A stretch of DNA of 5,352 nt from contig JBGTEN010000182.1 of NCBI GenBank assembly GCA_041747755.1, positions 1 to 5,352 on the forward strand, written 5' to 3'. The translations under genes and the position numbers were made by a program. Positions 1 to 4,610 of this stretch are shown here, one piece after another (position 1 is the first letter of the stretch; every line of letters starts with the position of its first letter). Origin of the DNA: Aurantibrevibacter sp041747755 (lineage in GTDB: Bacteria > Bacteroidota > Bacteroidia > Flavobacteriales > Flavobacteriaceae). A model generated the notes under the pieces. It searched no databases. It was given only the letters and a program-made list of their open reading frames with translations, and was not told the origin of the DNA.

Positions 1-253
1 TTACAGGATGGATTCAATAGTTGAGGAATACATTGGCGAAAATACCGGGGCTGTTGCACCTCACACAGGTCAACCAGCATTTACAGTTCCCATGGGTTTT
101 ATGCAAGATAACTTGCCGACAGGAGTGGAATTCCTTGGACGGATGTATTCAGAACCGATATTAGTAAAACTTGCTTACTCTTATGAACAAGGAACAAAGC
201 ATAGAAGAAACCCAAATTTAGAAAAGGCTATAACAAAAGATAAAATGCATTAA
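1..253 (+). CDS. Amidase-signature family enzyme, C-terminal fragment (5' end outside window)
   Basis: The frame is open from base 2 to the TAA at 251-253 and gives about 83 residues of a protein whose start lies upstream. The segment GQPAFTVPMGF, then LPTGVEFLGR, then a helix ending AYSYEQGTKHRRNP, is the usual C-terminal end of amidase-signature hydrolases: a conserved Pro-Met-Gly strand, a 'LP.G.qf.g' strand and a final 'A..yEq.t.hR..P' helix. These enzymes hydrolyse amides with a Lys-cisSer-Ser triad, which sits in the earlier part of the protein and cannot be checked here. The substrate is unknown; GatA-like, 6-aminohexanoate hydrolase-like and generic amidases share this tail. The ATG at base 8 is internal, not a start. 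The tail ends normally after the last helix, so the gene looks intact at its 3' end. Confidence 0.88.
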   Translation, partial: YRMDSIVEEYIGENTGAVAPHTGQPAFTVPMGFMQDNLPTGVEFLGRMYSEPILVKLAYSYEQGTKHRRNPNLEKAITKDKMH

Positions 254-266
254 AACACATTTTATC
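239..266 (+). repeat. Perfect 9-bp inverted repeat spanning the amidase stop codon
   Basis: GATAAAATG at 239-247 is the exact reverse complement of CATTTTATC at 258-266, with a 10-nt loop containing the TAA stop. The stem is AT-rich and no T-run follows, so a standard intrinsic terminator is not well supported. It may be a weak transcript-end hairpin. Directly downstream, CGTTGAGTGC at 271-280 resembles the right ends of the spacer elements elsewhere in the window (GTGTGTG, TTTTGTGC), so it could belong to a short or degenerate member of that family. Confidence 0.4.
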
Positions 267-298
267 AAGTCGTTGAGTGCAACTAAAAAAATAAACAG

Positions 299-1204
299 AT
301 GAAAAAAGAACTAATAATCTTAATTGCAATTGTTTTTCTTTTTCCGAATATCTCGTTTTGTCAGACGAGTGGAAATTATGAAATAGTTGAATACAAAGAG
401 ATTTCTTACATGCCTAAGAATGTAGATACACTTCAAAGATTAAACTTGGTGATACCAACTAAGAATGGTAAAATTCCGCTTTTAATATGGATTGGAGGCG
501 GAGCATGGTCTTACGGTGACAAGAATCAAGAAATGGATTTGGCAAAAAAGTTTGCTACTCAAGGAATAGCTGTCGCATGTATCGGACATAGATTAAGTCC
601 AGCTATATGGCGAGACTCAACTTTGAATAAAGGTATTCAACACCCAAAACATATTCAGGATGTGGCATCTTCAGTAAAATGGTTGTATGAAAATTCTGAT
701 AAATATGGATATGACAAAGACCGATTTTTTATTGGTGGATATTCTTCGGGTGCACATTTATCCGCATTATTAAGTTTAGATAGTTCATATTTAAATGAAG
801 TTGGACTTTCTCATAGAATATTTAAAGGAATAATTCCAATTTCAGGTACTTACGACATTGTTGACTACTATAGTGTGCTCTTAAATAGTGGCAGACCCGA
901 ACTTGCTGAGATGCATGTGGAAGCGGTTTTTGGCAAAGGAACAGAAAAATTTAGACAAGCATCACCCGTAACATATCTTCATACCTTGTCAATACCCTTA
1001 TTACTGATTAGTGACAATAATATGTATAACTACTCAAAACTCTTTGAAGAGAAAGTTCGGATGACAGAATATAGAAATATGCAAGTTATATATTCTTACG
1101 ACTTATCGCATGGAGGCCTTTGGAGAAACTTATCTTTTGATGAACACAGTATTTACAGAGAAATCATCATAAATTTTATCGAAACTAACTCTGAAATGGG
1201 ATAG
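299..1204 (+). CDS. Exported alpha/beta-hydrolase, esterase-like (BD-FAE/acetylesterase type)
   Basis: This is a complete 301-residue protein. Residues 1-21 form a signal peptide: Lys-Lys, a hydrophobic core LIILIAIVFLF, then ISFC before Gln22. Signal peptidase I cleavage at C/Q is likely; Phe20 makes a poor lipobox, so a lipoprotein is less likely. The alpha/beta-hydrolase motifs are in order: oxyanion loop IGGGAW (65-70) followed by GDK, RLSP (98-101), nucleophile elbow G-Y-S-S-G with Ser149, acid Asp239 in LLISDN, and His271 in SHGGLW. This fits small carboxylesterases acting on acyl esters, probably in the periplasm; the substrate is unknown. The His that usually opens the HGG oxyanion motif is Gly66 here. 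The ATG at 299 is preferred because the signal peptide begins there; no Shine-Dalgarno is visible. It stands alone, 45 nt after the amidase. Confidence 0.85.
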   Translation: MKKELIILIAIVFLFPNISFCQTSGNYEIVEYKEISYMPKNVDTLQRLNLVIPTKNGKIPLLIWIGGGAWSYGDKNQEMDLAKKFATQGIAVACIGHRLSPAIWRDSTLNKGIQHPKHIQDVASSVKWLYENSDKYGYDKDRFFIGGYSSGAHLSALLSLDSSYLNEVGLSHRIFKGIIPISGTYDIVDYYSVLLNSGRPELAEMHVEAVFGKGTEKFRQASPVTYLHTLSIPLLLISDNNMYNYSKLFEEKVRMTEYRNMQVIYSYDLSHGGLWRNLSFDEHSIYREIIINFIETNSEMG

Positions 1205-1369
1205 CAGCACACAAGATTGGCGATACGTAATGCAGGCAAAAGTGCTGATATGAAAGTAATTACACCAAATAAACTAATTGCTATTCGGACAAGTAAGTGC
1301 CTTGAAATCCTGCACAAGCCAAAACCGTTATGCTTCATTCCGATAGCTATCAAGATAAACCGCTAACCA
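1205..1369. other. Spacer with a left-arm-like sequence of the hairpin element family, apparently degenerate
   Basis: There is no credible gene in these 165 bases. Two bases after the esterase stop comes GCACACAAG (1207-1215), then a GC-richer run ending TGCAGG (about 1231-1236). This matches the position and opening of the left arms after the DUF6090 array (3655), parE (4388) and the last antitoxin (5208). The only mate found is a short CCTGCA near 1309-1314; the outer arms do not pair convincingly, so the element seems decayed or rearranged. No TAnnTTTG promoter for the DUF6090 array was found. The last 13 bases, AAACCGCTAACCA, recur exactly before the second DUF6090 gene. Confidence 0.4.
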
Positions 1370-1386
1370 ATGATAAAATTCTTTAG
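1330..1386 (+). other. Possible 18-codon leader ORF overlapping the start of DUF6090 copy 1
   Basis: ATG at 1330 opens a short frame, MLHSDSYQDKPLTNDKIL, ending at TAG 1384-1386, 15 bases into the DUF6090 coding sequence in a different frame. Its last ten residues nearly match those of the short ORF before copy 2 (2131-2181), because the underlying DNA is conserved. There is no clear ribosome binding site. Translation is not shown; the conserved DNA may simply be a shared initiation region. Confidence 0.2.
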
Positions 1387-1510
1387 AAAAATTCGCCAAA
1401 ATTTACTTTCAGAAGGTAAAACCGGCAAGTACTTTAAATACGCCATTGGTGAAATTATTCTTGTGGTTATTGGTATTTTAATTGCTTTATCGATTAATAA
1501 TTGGAACAAC
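1370..1510 (+). repeat. DUF6090 5' repeat unit 1 (start and membrane anchor)
   Basis: This is the first of three direct repeats formed by the DUF6090 5' coding regions (others at 2165-2305 and 2927-3067). It is the most diverged, with many synonymous differences, but is identical to unit 2 for its first 19 bases. That identity extends 13 bases upstream (AAACCGCTAACCA), 32 bases in total. Confidence 0.7.
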
Positions 1511-2096
1511 AACATTAAAGACAAGAGATAAGAGAAACAATACATATCAGGCCTTATTGATGACACTTCAAGCAGACTCGATTGCAATTTCTCTAATGAA
1601 GGTTTCTTCAGATGAACAAGTGAGAAGAAAGAAGAGATTAGTAGAATATTTTGAAGGCAAAACATTTTCTAATGATTCTATTACCCATTTTTTTGTTATA
1701 CAATGGACAATTTACTTTGAGTTCAACCCAATCACTATAACAGTAGATGAATTGAAAAGTACTGGGAGATTCGGTATTATTCAAAATGTCGATATTAGAA
1801 AACAAATAATTAGTACATACAATACATACACAATCTTCACAGATAATTTTCAACCTTATTACGAGCGCAATAGAGAAGAACTAAGAAAACTTACTTTAAA
1901 AATTCCCGGAGTAATAGATTACGAAATATTAAGAAACAAAACCAAACCGAACATAATTGATGCTCTAAATGATGATGAGCTTAAAAATCGAATTTTGGCG
2001 AATTATGCAATTAGATTAAATATTGAAATAGGAAATTTACAAAACGAAAACCAGCTCTTACTTAAACAACTGAAAAATTATCTATTTGAGCTTTAG
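1370..2096 (+). pseudogene. DUF6090 family membrane protein, copy 1, broken by a stop codon and a frameshift
   Basis: The ATG at 1370 opens a typical DUF6090 N-terminus: a basic amphipathic segment starting MIKFFRKIRQ, then AIGEI and a hydrophobic segment ending INNWN (residues about 26-45). Codon 54 is TAA (1529-1531). The same frame then continues with YISGLIDD up to 1564, and the family sequence resumes one base later in another frame with LQADSI (from 1566) to the TAG at 2094-2096. Aligning to copy 2, where YIKSMIEDIESD is continuous, shows these two pieces were once joined, so a single extra base near 1565 explains the shift. The repaired protein would be about 241 residues, like its neighbours. 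Both lesions could be real decay or assembly errors. A 204-codon ORF starting at 1482 is open only because of the shift and lacks the membrane anchor. Function of the family is unknown. Confidence 0.8.
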
Positions 2097-2130
2097 AATA
2101 ATTGAAAAAGAATAAGGAAAGGAAACAAAA

Positions 2131-2181
2131 ATGATTAGGCTTGATTACAACAAACCGCTAACCAATGATAAAATTCTTTAG
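2131..2181 (+). other. Possible 16-codon leader ORF overlapping the start of DUF6090 copy 2
   Basis: ATG at 2131 opens MIRLDYNKPLTNDKIL, stopping at TAG 2179-2181, which is 17 bases past the start of DUF6090 copy 2 and out of frame with it. A purine-rich AAGGAAAGGAAA run (about 2114-2125) lies a few bases upstream, the most Shine-Dalgarno-like site in the window. The overlap would allow translational coupling into the membrane-protein gene. It could equally be the remnant of an upstream gene; no protein-level evidence is available. Confidence 0.25.
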
Positions 2182-2305
2182 AATAATTAGACAAAACTTA
2201 CTCTTAGAAGGGAAAACAGGCCGGTATTTGAAATATGCCATTGGAGAAATTGTGCTCGTGGTTATTGGTATTTTGATTGCGCTACAGATTAATAATTGGA
2301 ATGAA
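2165..2305 (+). repeat. DUF6090 5' repeat unit 2
   Basis: Hand alignment gives 134 of 141 identical bases with the unit at 2927-3067. The differences are ATA/AAA in codon 7, GGT/GGG in codon 35 and a cluster in codons 39-41. Identity stops just after the INNWNE codons, so only the anchor-coding part is repeated. Confidence 0.85.
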
Positions 2306-2923
2306 GATAGAATTAAAGAAAAACGAATAGTTGGATACATAAAAAGCATGATTGAAGATATTGAATCCGACTTAATATATTTTGATCAAGACATAAGAAA
2401 TTTCGAACAAAAAATAAAGGAATGTGAATATCTTATCACCAGCGAGGGCTATAAACAATTAGAAGTGGATTCTATCGCTAAATTAGTTAGACCTTTATAC
2501 CTCATTAATAGAACGACAAGCCAAACTTATGAAAAACTAAAAAACGAGGGGTTTATTGAATCATTAGGTTCTAACGGTACCAACAAAGCTGTAAATGACT
2601 ATTACAATACACAAATTATTCACTATCAGGGATTGATCATGGAAGATAAAGAGGAATCACTTAAAAGTTTTGATTACTGGTACTATAACAGTACTTATGA
2701 GGCAAGCACATATGGAAATGATAACACTAGTACCAAACCCTTTTTAACCAGTGCTTCAAGCAGAAAAACACAGATAATTAAGCTTATAGAGTCTATTGAA
2801 GGGAGGAATCATATACGAGGTAACTTAATTAGGAAGACTAAATGCCTACGGAGTGCAAAGCTTATTCAACAAAAGGCAATTGCACTCAAAAAAATGCTTA
2901 ATCAAGAATTAGAAACACGGTAA
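2165..2923 (+). CDS. DUF6090 family single-pass membrane protein, copy 2
   Basis: This is an intact 252-residue protein. Residues 1-24 are basic and amphipathic (MIKFFRIIRQ onward, with Lys/Arg). AIGEI leads into a hydrophobic helix (about 26-43) that ends in the family signature INNWNE. The positive N-terminus predicts that end in the cytoplasm and the remaining ~205 residues outside the membrane, in the periplasm. The outer part is hydrophilic and largely helical, with a heptad-like stretch around 48-95 (KEKR, YIKSMIEDIESD, IRNFEQKIKE) that may form a coiled coil. A weak version of the family's 'L...G....' core is at 124-132 (EKLKNEGFI). The biochemical role of DUF6090 is not known to me. 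The start at 2165 is fixed by the conserved MIKFF beginning shared by all three copies. Copy 3 follows after only 3 nt, so the two are probably cotranscribed and translationally coupled. Confidence 0.85.
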   Translation: MIKFFRIIRQNLLLEGKTGRYLKYAIGEIVLVVIGILIALQINNWNEDRIKEKRIVGYIKSMIEDIESDLIYFDQDIRNFEQKIKECEYLITSEGYKQLEVDSIAKLVRPLYLINRTTSQTYEKLKNEGFIESLGSNGTNKAVNDYYNTQIIHYQGLIMEDKEESLKSFDYWYYNSTYEASTYGNDNTSTKPFLTSASSRKTQIIKLIESIEGRNHIRGNLIRKTKCLRSAKLIQQKAIALKKMLNQELETR

Positions 2924-2926
2924 CCA

Positions 2927-3067
2927 ATGATAAAATTCTTTAGAAAAATTAGACAAAACTTACTCTTAGAAGGGAAAACAGGCCGGTATTTGAAATATGC
3001 CATTGGAGAAATTGTGCTCGTGGTTATTGGGATTTTGATTGCATTATCAATTAATAATTGGAATGAA
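2927..3067 (+). repeat. DUF6090 5' repeat unit 3
   Basis: This unit is nearly identical to 2165-2305 and lies 762 bases downstream of it. The high identity, including synonymous sites, points to recent duplication or gene conversion confined to the anchor-coding segment. Upstream similarity covers only the TAACCA just before the ATG. Confidence 0.85.
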
Positions 3068-3649
3068 TACCGAAAAGAAAACAATTTTGAACAAAAAATT
3101 CTCAGAGAGTTAAAATCAGATTTTGTATATAACGAAAGTGAATTAAATAGCAACATCATTAAATCTTCTAAACTGGCTTCCAATTGCGATAGTCTACTGG
3201 CTCTTTTCAATTTGCCCAAAGATGAAGTAAATCCAATAGATTTTTTTAAGTATACGCGAAGTTCAGGAGGCTATTCTACTTTTAGTCCTTCCAATGGCGC
3301 ATTAAATGCGCTTTTAAGTTCTGGAAATCTGTACATCATTAAGAATGATTCATTGCGTATGTACCTGTCTAGATGGTCAGGGATGTTAGAAGACGCGAGA
3401 GAGGATGAAATACGACTTATAGAGTTTGGAGATACTCATATGGATCCATTTAGATTGGAGTATTCAAATATAAGACCTGATTCTGTTTATGTTGACCCGG
3501 CTCTTCTTGAAAGTATCAAATTCCGGAATATCGTCAGAAATATACGAGGAGGAGCAAATTATAATGTTGAAAATTATGAAATCCTGAGTTTGGAAATAGC
3601 CAAAATATTAGAAGAAATCAATCGGGAATTAAATCCTGAACAAGAATAG
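2927..3649 (+). CDS. DUF6090 family single-pass membrane protein, copy 3
   Basis: This is an intact 240-residue protein. It has the same MIKFFRKIRQ start, AIGEI and anchor helix (about 26-43) ending in INNWNE as copy 2; over the first 47 codons the two differ at only 7 of 141 bases. After residue 47 they diverge completely at the DNA level. The outer domain has a helical stretch (54-85), then SSGNLYIIKNDSLR (131-144) followed by a helix containing LSRW. The pseudogene's STGRFGIIQNVDIR aligns here, so this is probably the family core of the outer domain. By topology it is an inner-membrane protein with a periplasmic domain; function is unknown. The ATG lies 3 nt after the copy 2 stop (TAA-CCA-ATG). 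The TAACCA-ATG context is also found before copies 1 and 2, where no upstream gene ends, so it is a conserved initiation context. The palindrome at 3655 begins 5 nt after the stop. Confidence 0.87.
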   Translation: MIKFFRKIRQNLLLEGKTGRYLKYAIGEIVLVVIGILIALSINNWNEYRKENNFEQKILRELKSDFVYNESELNSNIIKSSKLASNCDSLLALFNLPKDEVNPIDFFKYTRSSGGYSTFSPSNGALNALLSSGNLYIIKNDSLRMYLSRWSGMLEDAREDEIRLIEFGDTHMDPFRLEYSNIRPDSVYVDPALLESIKFRNIVRNIRGGANYNVENYEILSLEIAKILEEINRELNPEQE

Positions 3650-3654
3650 CGAAA

Positions 3655-3787
3655 GCACAACAAAATGTAAATGTAATAGCGGCTTAGGTGTTTGAAAGTG
3701 TGCAGGTGTTTATATAGATTTGAAAGTAGGCAACGGTGGTAGTGATCAAGTTTTGGCCGCTACTACATTTACATAGCCGTGTGTGTC
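3655..3787. repeat. Long imperfect palindrome (spacer hairpin element) between the DUF6090 array and parDE
   Basis: The inner arms at 3665-3683 (ATGTAAATGTAATAGCGGC) and 3756-3774 pair at 18 of 19 positions, with one A-C mismatch. Outside them, GCACAAC (3655-3661) faces GTGTGTGTC (3779-3787), which pairs partly after unpaired bases. The 72-nt centre contains interleaved direct repeats: AGGTGTTT at 3686-3693 and 3704-3711, and TTTGAAAGT at 3691-3699 and 3719-3727. No T-run follows, so it is not a standard terminator, although it may end or protect the DUF6090 transcript. Its position between unrelated modules, and the similar arm ends elsewhere in the window, suggest a dispersed element. It resembles an attC site in being a bulged long hairpin, but the right end does not fit GTTRRRY. 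Confidence 0.75.
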
Positions 3788-3791
3788 TCAA

Positions 3792-3823
3792 TTTGGTTAT
3801 GTTACCAATATTTGGTATTTTTG
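3792..3823 (+). promoter_or_regulatory. Promoter of the parDE operon, Bacteroidota type, with an embedded operator-like palindrome
   Basis: TATTTTTG at 3816-3823 matches the -7 consensus TAnnTTTG and lies 18 bases before the parD ATG. TTTG at 3792-3795, 20 bases upstream, matches the -33 element. Between them is a perfect palindrome, TACCAA-TAT-TTGGTA (3803-3817), overlapping the first bases of the -7 box. A further TTTGGT half-site at 3792-3797 repeats the one at 3811-3816 at 19-bp spacing. Alternating half-sites over a promoter are what a ribbon-helix-helix ParD repressor would bind, so autorepression by ParD or the ParDE complex is inferred. Confidence 0.6.
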
Positions 3824-3840
3824 ATTAAATTTATCATAAA

Positions 3841-4083
3841 ATGGGGAAAAACACATCAATATCAATCGGAAATCATTTTGAGGAATTTATTAATGACGAA
3901 GTAAAATCTGGCAGATATAGTTCTGTCAGCGAAGTAATTCGTTCAGCTCTGAGATTATTAGAACGTGAAGAAAAAAAAGAAAGAGAACTGATTAAAGCTC
4001 TTAAAATAGGTGAACAAAGTGGATTTGTTGAAAATTTTGACCCTAAACAAAATCTGACTGAATTACATCGCAAACATTTATGA
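3841..4083 (+). CDS. parD: ParD-like type II antitoxin, ribbon-helix-helix
   Basis: This 80-residue protein has the ParD/CopG layout. Residues 4-10 (NTSISIG) form the DNA-contacting strand, followed by a helix HFEEFINDEVKSG (12-24), then RYSSVSEVIRSALRLLE (25-41), the hallmark turn and second helix. The charged C-terminus (42-80), with IGEQSGFVENFDPK, is the part that normally wraps and neutralises the toxin. As a dimer it should bind the repeats at 3792-3817 and repress its own operon. The ATG at 3841 gives the standard N-terminus and lies just after a good promoter. Its stop overlaps the parE start by 4 bases (ATGA), typical of tightly coupled antitoxin-toxin pairs. Length matches the family. 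Confidence 0.92.
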   Translation: MGKNTSISIGNHFEEFINDEVKSGRYSSVSEVIRSALRLLEREEKKERELIKALKIGEQSGFVENFDPKQNLTELHRKHL

Positions 4084-4382
4084 GTAAAAATAAATATCGA
4101 ATCAGTAAACAAGCGATTAATGACATAAACGATATTTGGATTTATACTTTTCATAAATGGTCAAAAGAACAAGCGGACAGATATTACGACTTGATAATTG
4201 GAGAGATTGAATTTATTGCGGACAATTTTCAGACTGGAAAATCCGCAGAACAAACCCGAAAAGACTATCGAGTAACTAAAATCAAATCTCACCTAATTTT
4301 CTATAGAAAAGTTGAAAATGAACTTGTGGAAATCGTTAGAATTGTACATCAGAGAATGGATACGAAAAAGCGACTAAAATAA
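4080..4382 (+). CDS. parE: ParE-like type II toxin (RelE/ParE superfamily)
   Basis: This 100-residue protein has the family's order of features. The N-terminal strand YRISKQAINDINDIW (6-20) leads into two helices containing WSKEQADRYYDLI (27-39). Strands follow with DYRVTKIKSHLIFYR (62-76) and EIVRIVHQRMD (84-94). HLIFYR and RI.HQRMD are the most diagnostic ParE segments. ParE toxins usually inhibit DNA gyrase, whereas related RelE proteins cleave mRNA at the ribosome; the ParE-type C-terminus favours the gyrase group, but the target cannot be proven from sequence. It is the second gene of the operon, overlapping parD by 4 bases and using the same promoter. No truncation or frameshift is visible, so the pair looks functional. 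Confidence 0.92.
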   Translation: MSKNKYRISKQAINDINDIWIYTFHKWSKEQADRYYDLIIGEIEFIADNFQTGKSAEQTRKDYRVTKIKSHLIFYRKVENELVEIVRIVHQRMDTKKRLK

Positions 4383-4386
4383 AAAT

Positions 4387-4418
4387 GGCACACACCACCG
4401 ATAGCCGTTGCGCAAGCC
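4387..4418. repeat. Left-arm-like sequence of the spacer element family after parE
   Basis: GGCACACACC at 4387-4396, then ACCGATAGCCG and GCGCAAGCC, starts 5 nt after the parE stop. It corresponds to the left ends at 1207, 3655 and 5207. No matching right arm was found before the next operon. Only the final AAGCC is used again, as the 5' side of the terminator hairpin at 4414-4470. The element may therefore be half lost or interrupted by the second toxin-antitoxin module. Confidence 0.4.
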
Positions 4419-4470
4419 AATAAAGAGTCAAAAAATCAATTTATATATCGCTCTTTAAGGGGCTTTTTTG
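4414..4470 (+). terminator. Probable rho-independent terminator of the parDE operon
   Basis: AAGCC (4414-4418) pairs with GGCTT (4461-4465), and TAAAGAG (4421-4427) pairs with CTCTTTA (4451-4457). The two helices are separated by AA on one side and AGG on the other. The loop is long, 23 nt. Six T residues (4464-4469), partly within the stem base, are followed by GTTT. The order stem then U-run on the + strand, 32 bases after the parE stop, supports termination of parDE; the long loop lowers confidence. Confidence 0.55.
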
Positions 4471-4610
4471 TTTCTCGGTCAATTATTCAAGGGCATATTT
4501 TTTATGCTTTGCGGAGGATTCCAGAAAGTGACCTGTACTGAATAAAATAATTTTCTCTTTCCAAATCCAAAAAACTAAGTATATTTGTATCTAATTGGAT
4601 ACAATTTTAG
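4471..4610. other. Spacer between the parDE terminator and the second toxin-antitoxin operon
   Basis: No gene is visible. It contains a small AT-rich hairpin, GCATA-TTTTT-TATGC (4493-4507), and at its 3' end the promoter/operator described separately (4580-4604). No right arm of the spacer element family could be recognised here. Confidence 0.5.
4580..4604 (+). promoter_or_regulatory. Promoter -7 box with overlapping 7-bp palindromic operator for the HigBA-like operon
   Basis: TATATTTG at 4580-4587 matches the Bacteroidota -7 consensus TAnnTTTG. The -33 region (CTTT at 4557-4560, 19 bases upstream) is a poor match. A perfect inverted repeat, TTGTATC at 4585-4591 and GATACAA at 4598-4604 with a 6-nt spacer, overlaps the end of the -7 box and covers the expected transcription start. 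This placement would let a dimeric HTH antitoxin block initiation, the usual autoregulation of such operons. The toxin ATG is 6 bases after the repeat, leaving a very short leader. Confidence 0.65.

Noticed and set aside
272..278. GTTGAGT matches the integron attC core GTTRRRY
   Set aside because: Such a 7-mer is expected several times by chance in 5 kb, no partner RYYYAAC box or attC arms were found around it, and no integrase is present. It is kept only as a weak hint.
1153..1353. Reverse-strand ORFs at 1153-1353, 1638-1853, 3873-4154 and 4856-5047
   Set aside because: Except for 1153-1353, which lies largely in the spacer after the esterase, they lie antisense to better-supported genes. 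All have biased, low-information translations and no recognisable motif or start signal.
1363..1665. Reverse-strand ORF, with similar ones at 2158-2349 and 2902-3219
   Set aside because: All three share the same C-terminal translation (FLKNFIIG or LKNFIIG) only because they are antisense to the conserved start of the three DUF6090 copies. They have no independent family features.
1482..2096. A 204-codon forward ORF beginning MLYRLIIGTT as an independent gene
   Set aside because: Its first ~28 codons overlap the DUF6090 anchor in another frame and resemble nothing. From LQADSI onward it is the out-of-frame 3' part of the broken DUF6090 copy 1.
3655..3787. The palindrome as an ordinary intrinsic terminator or a CRISPR repeat
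   Set aside because: There is no T-run after the right arm, the loop is 72 nt long, and there are no regularly spaced identical repeats with spacers.
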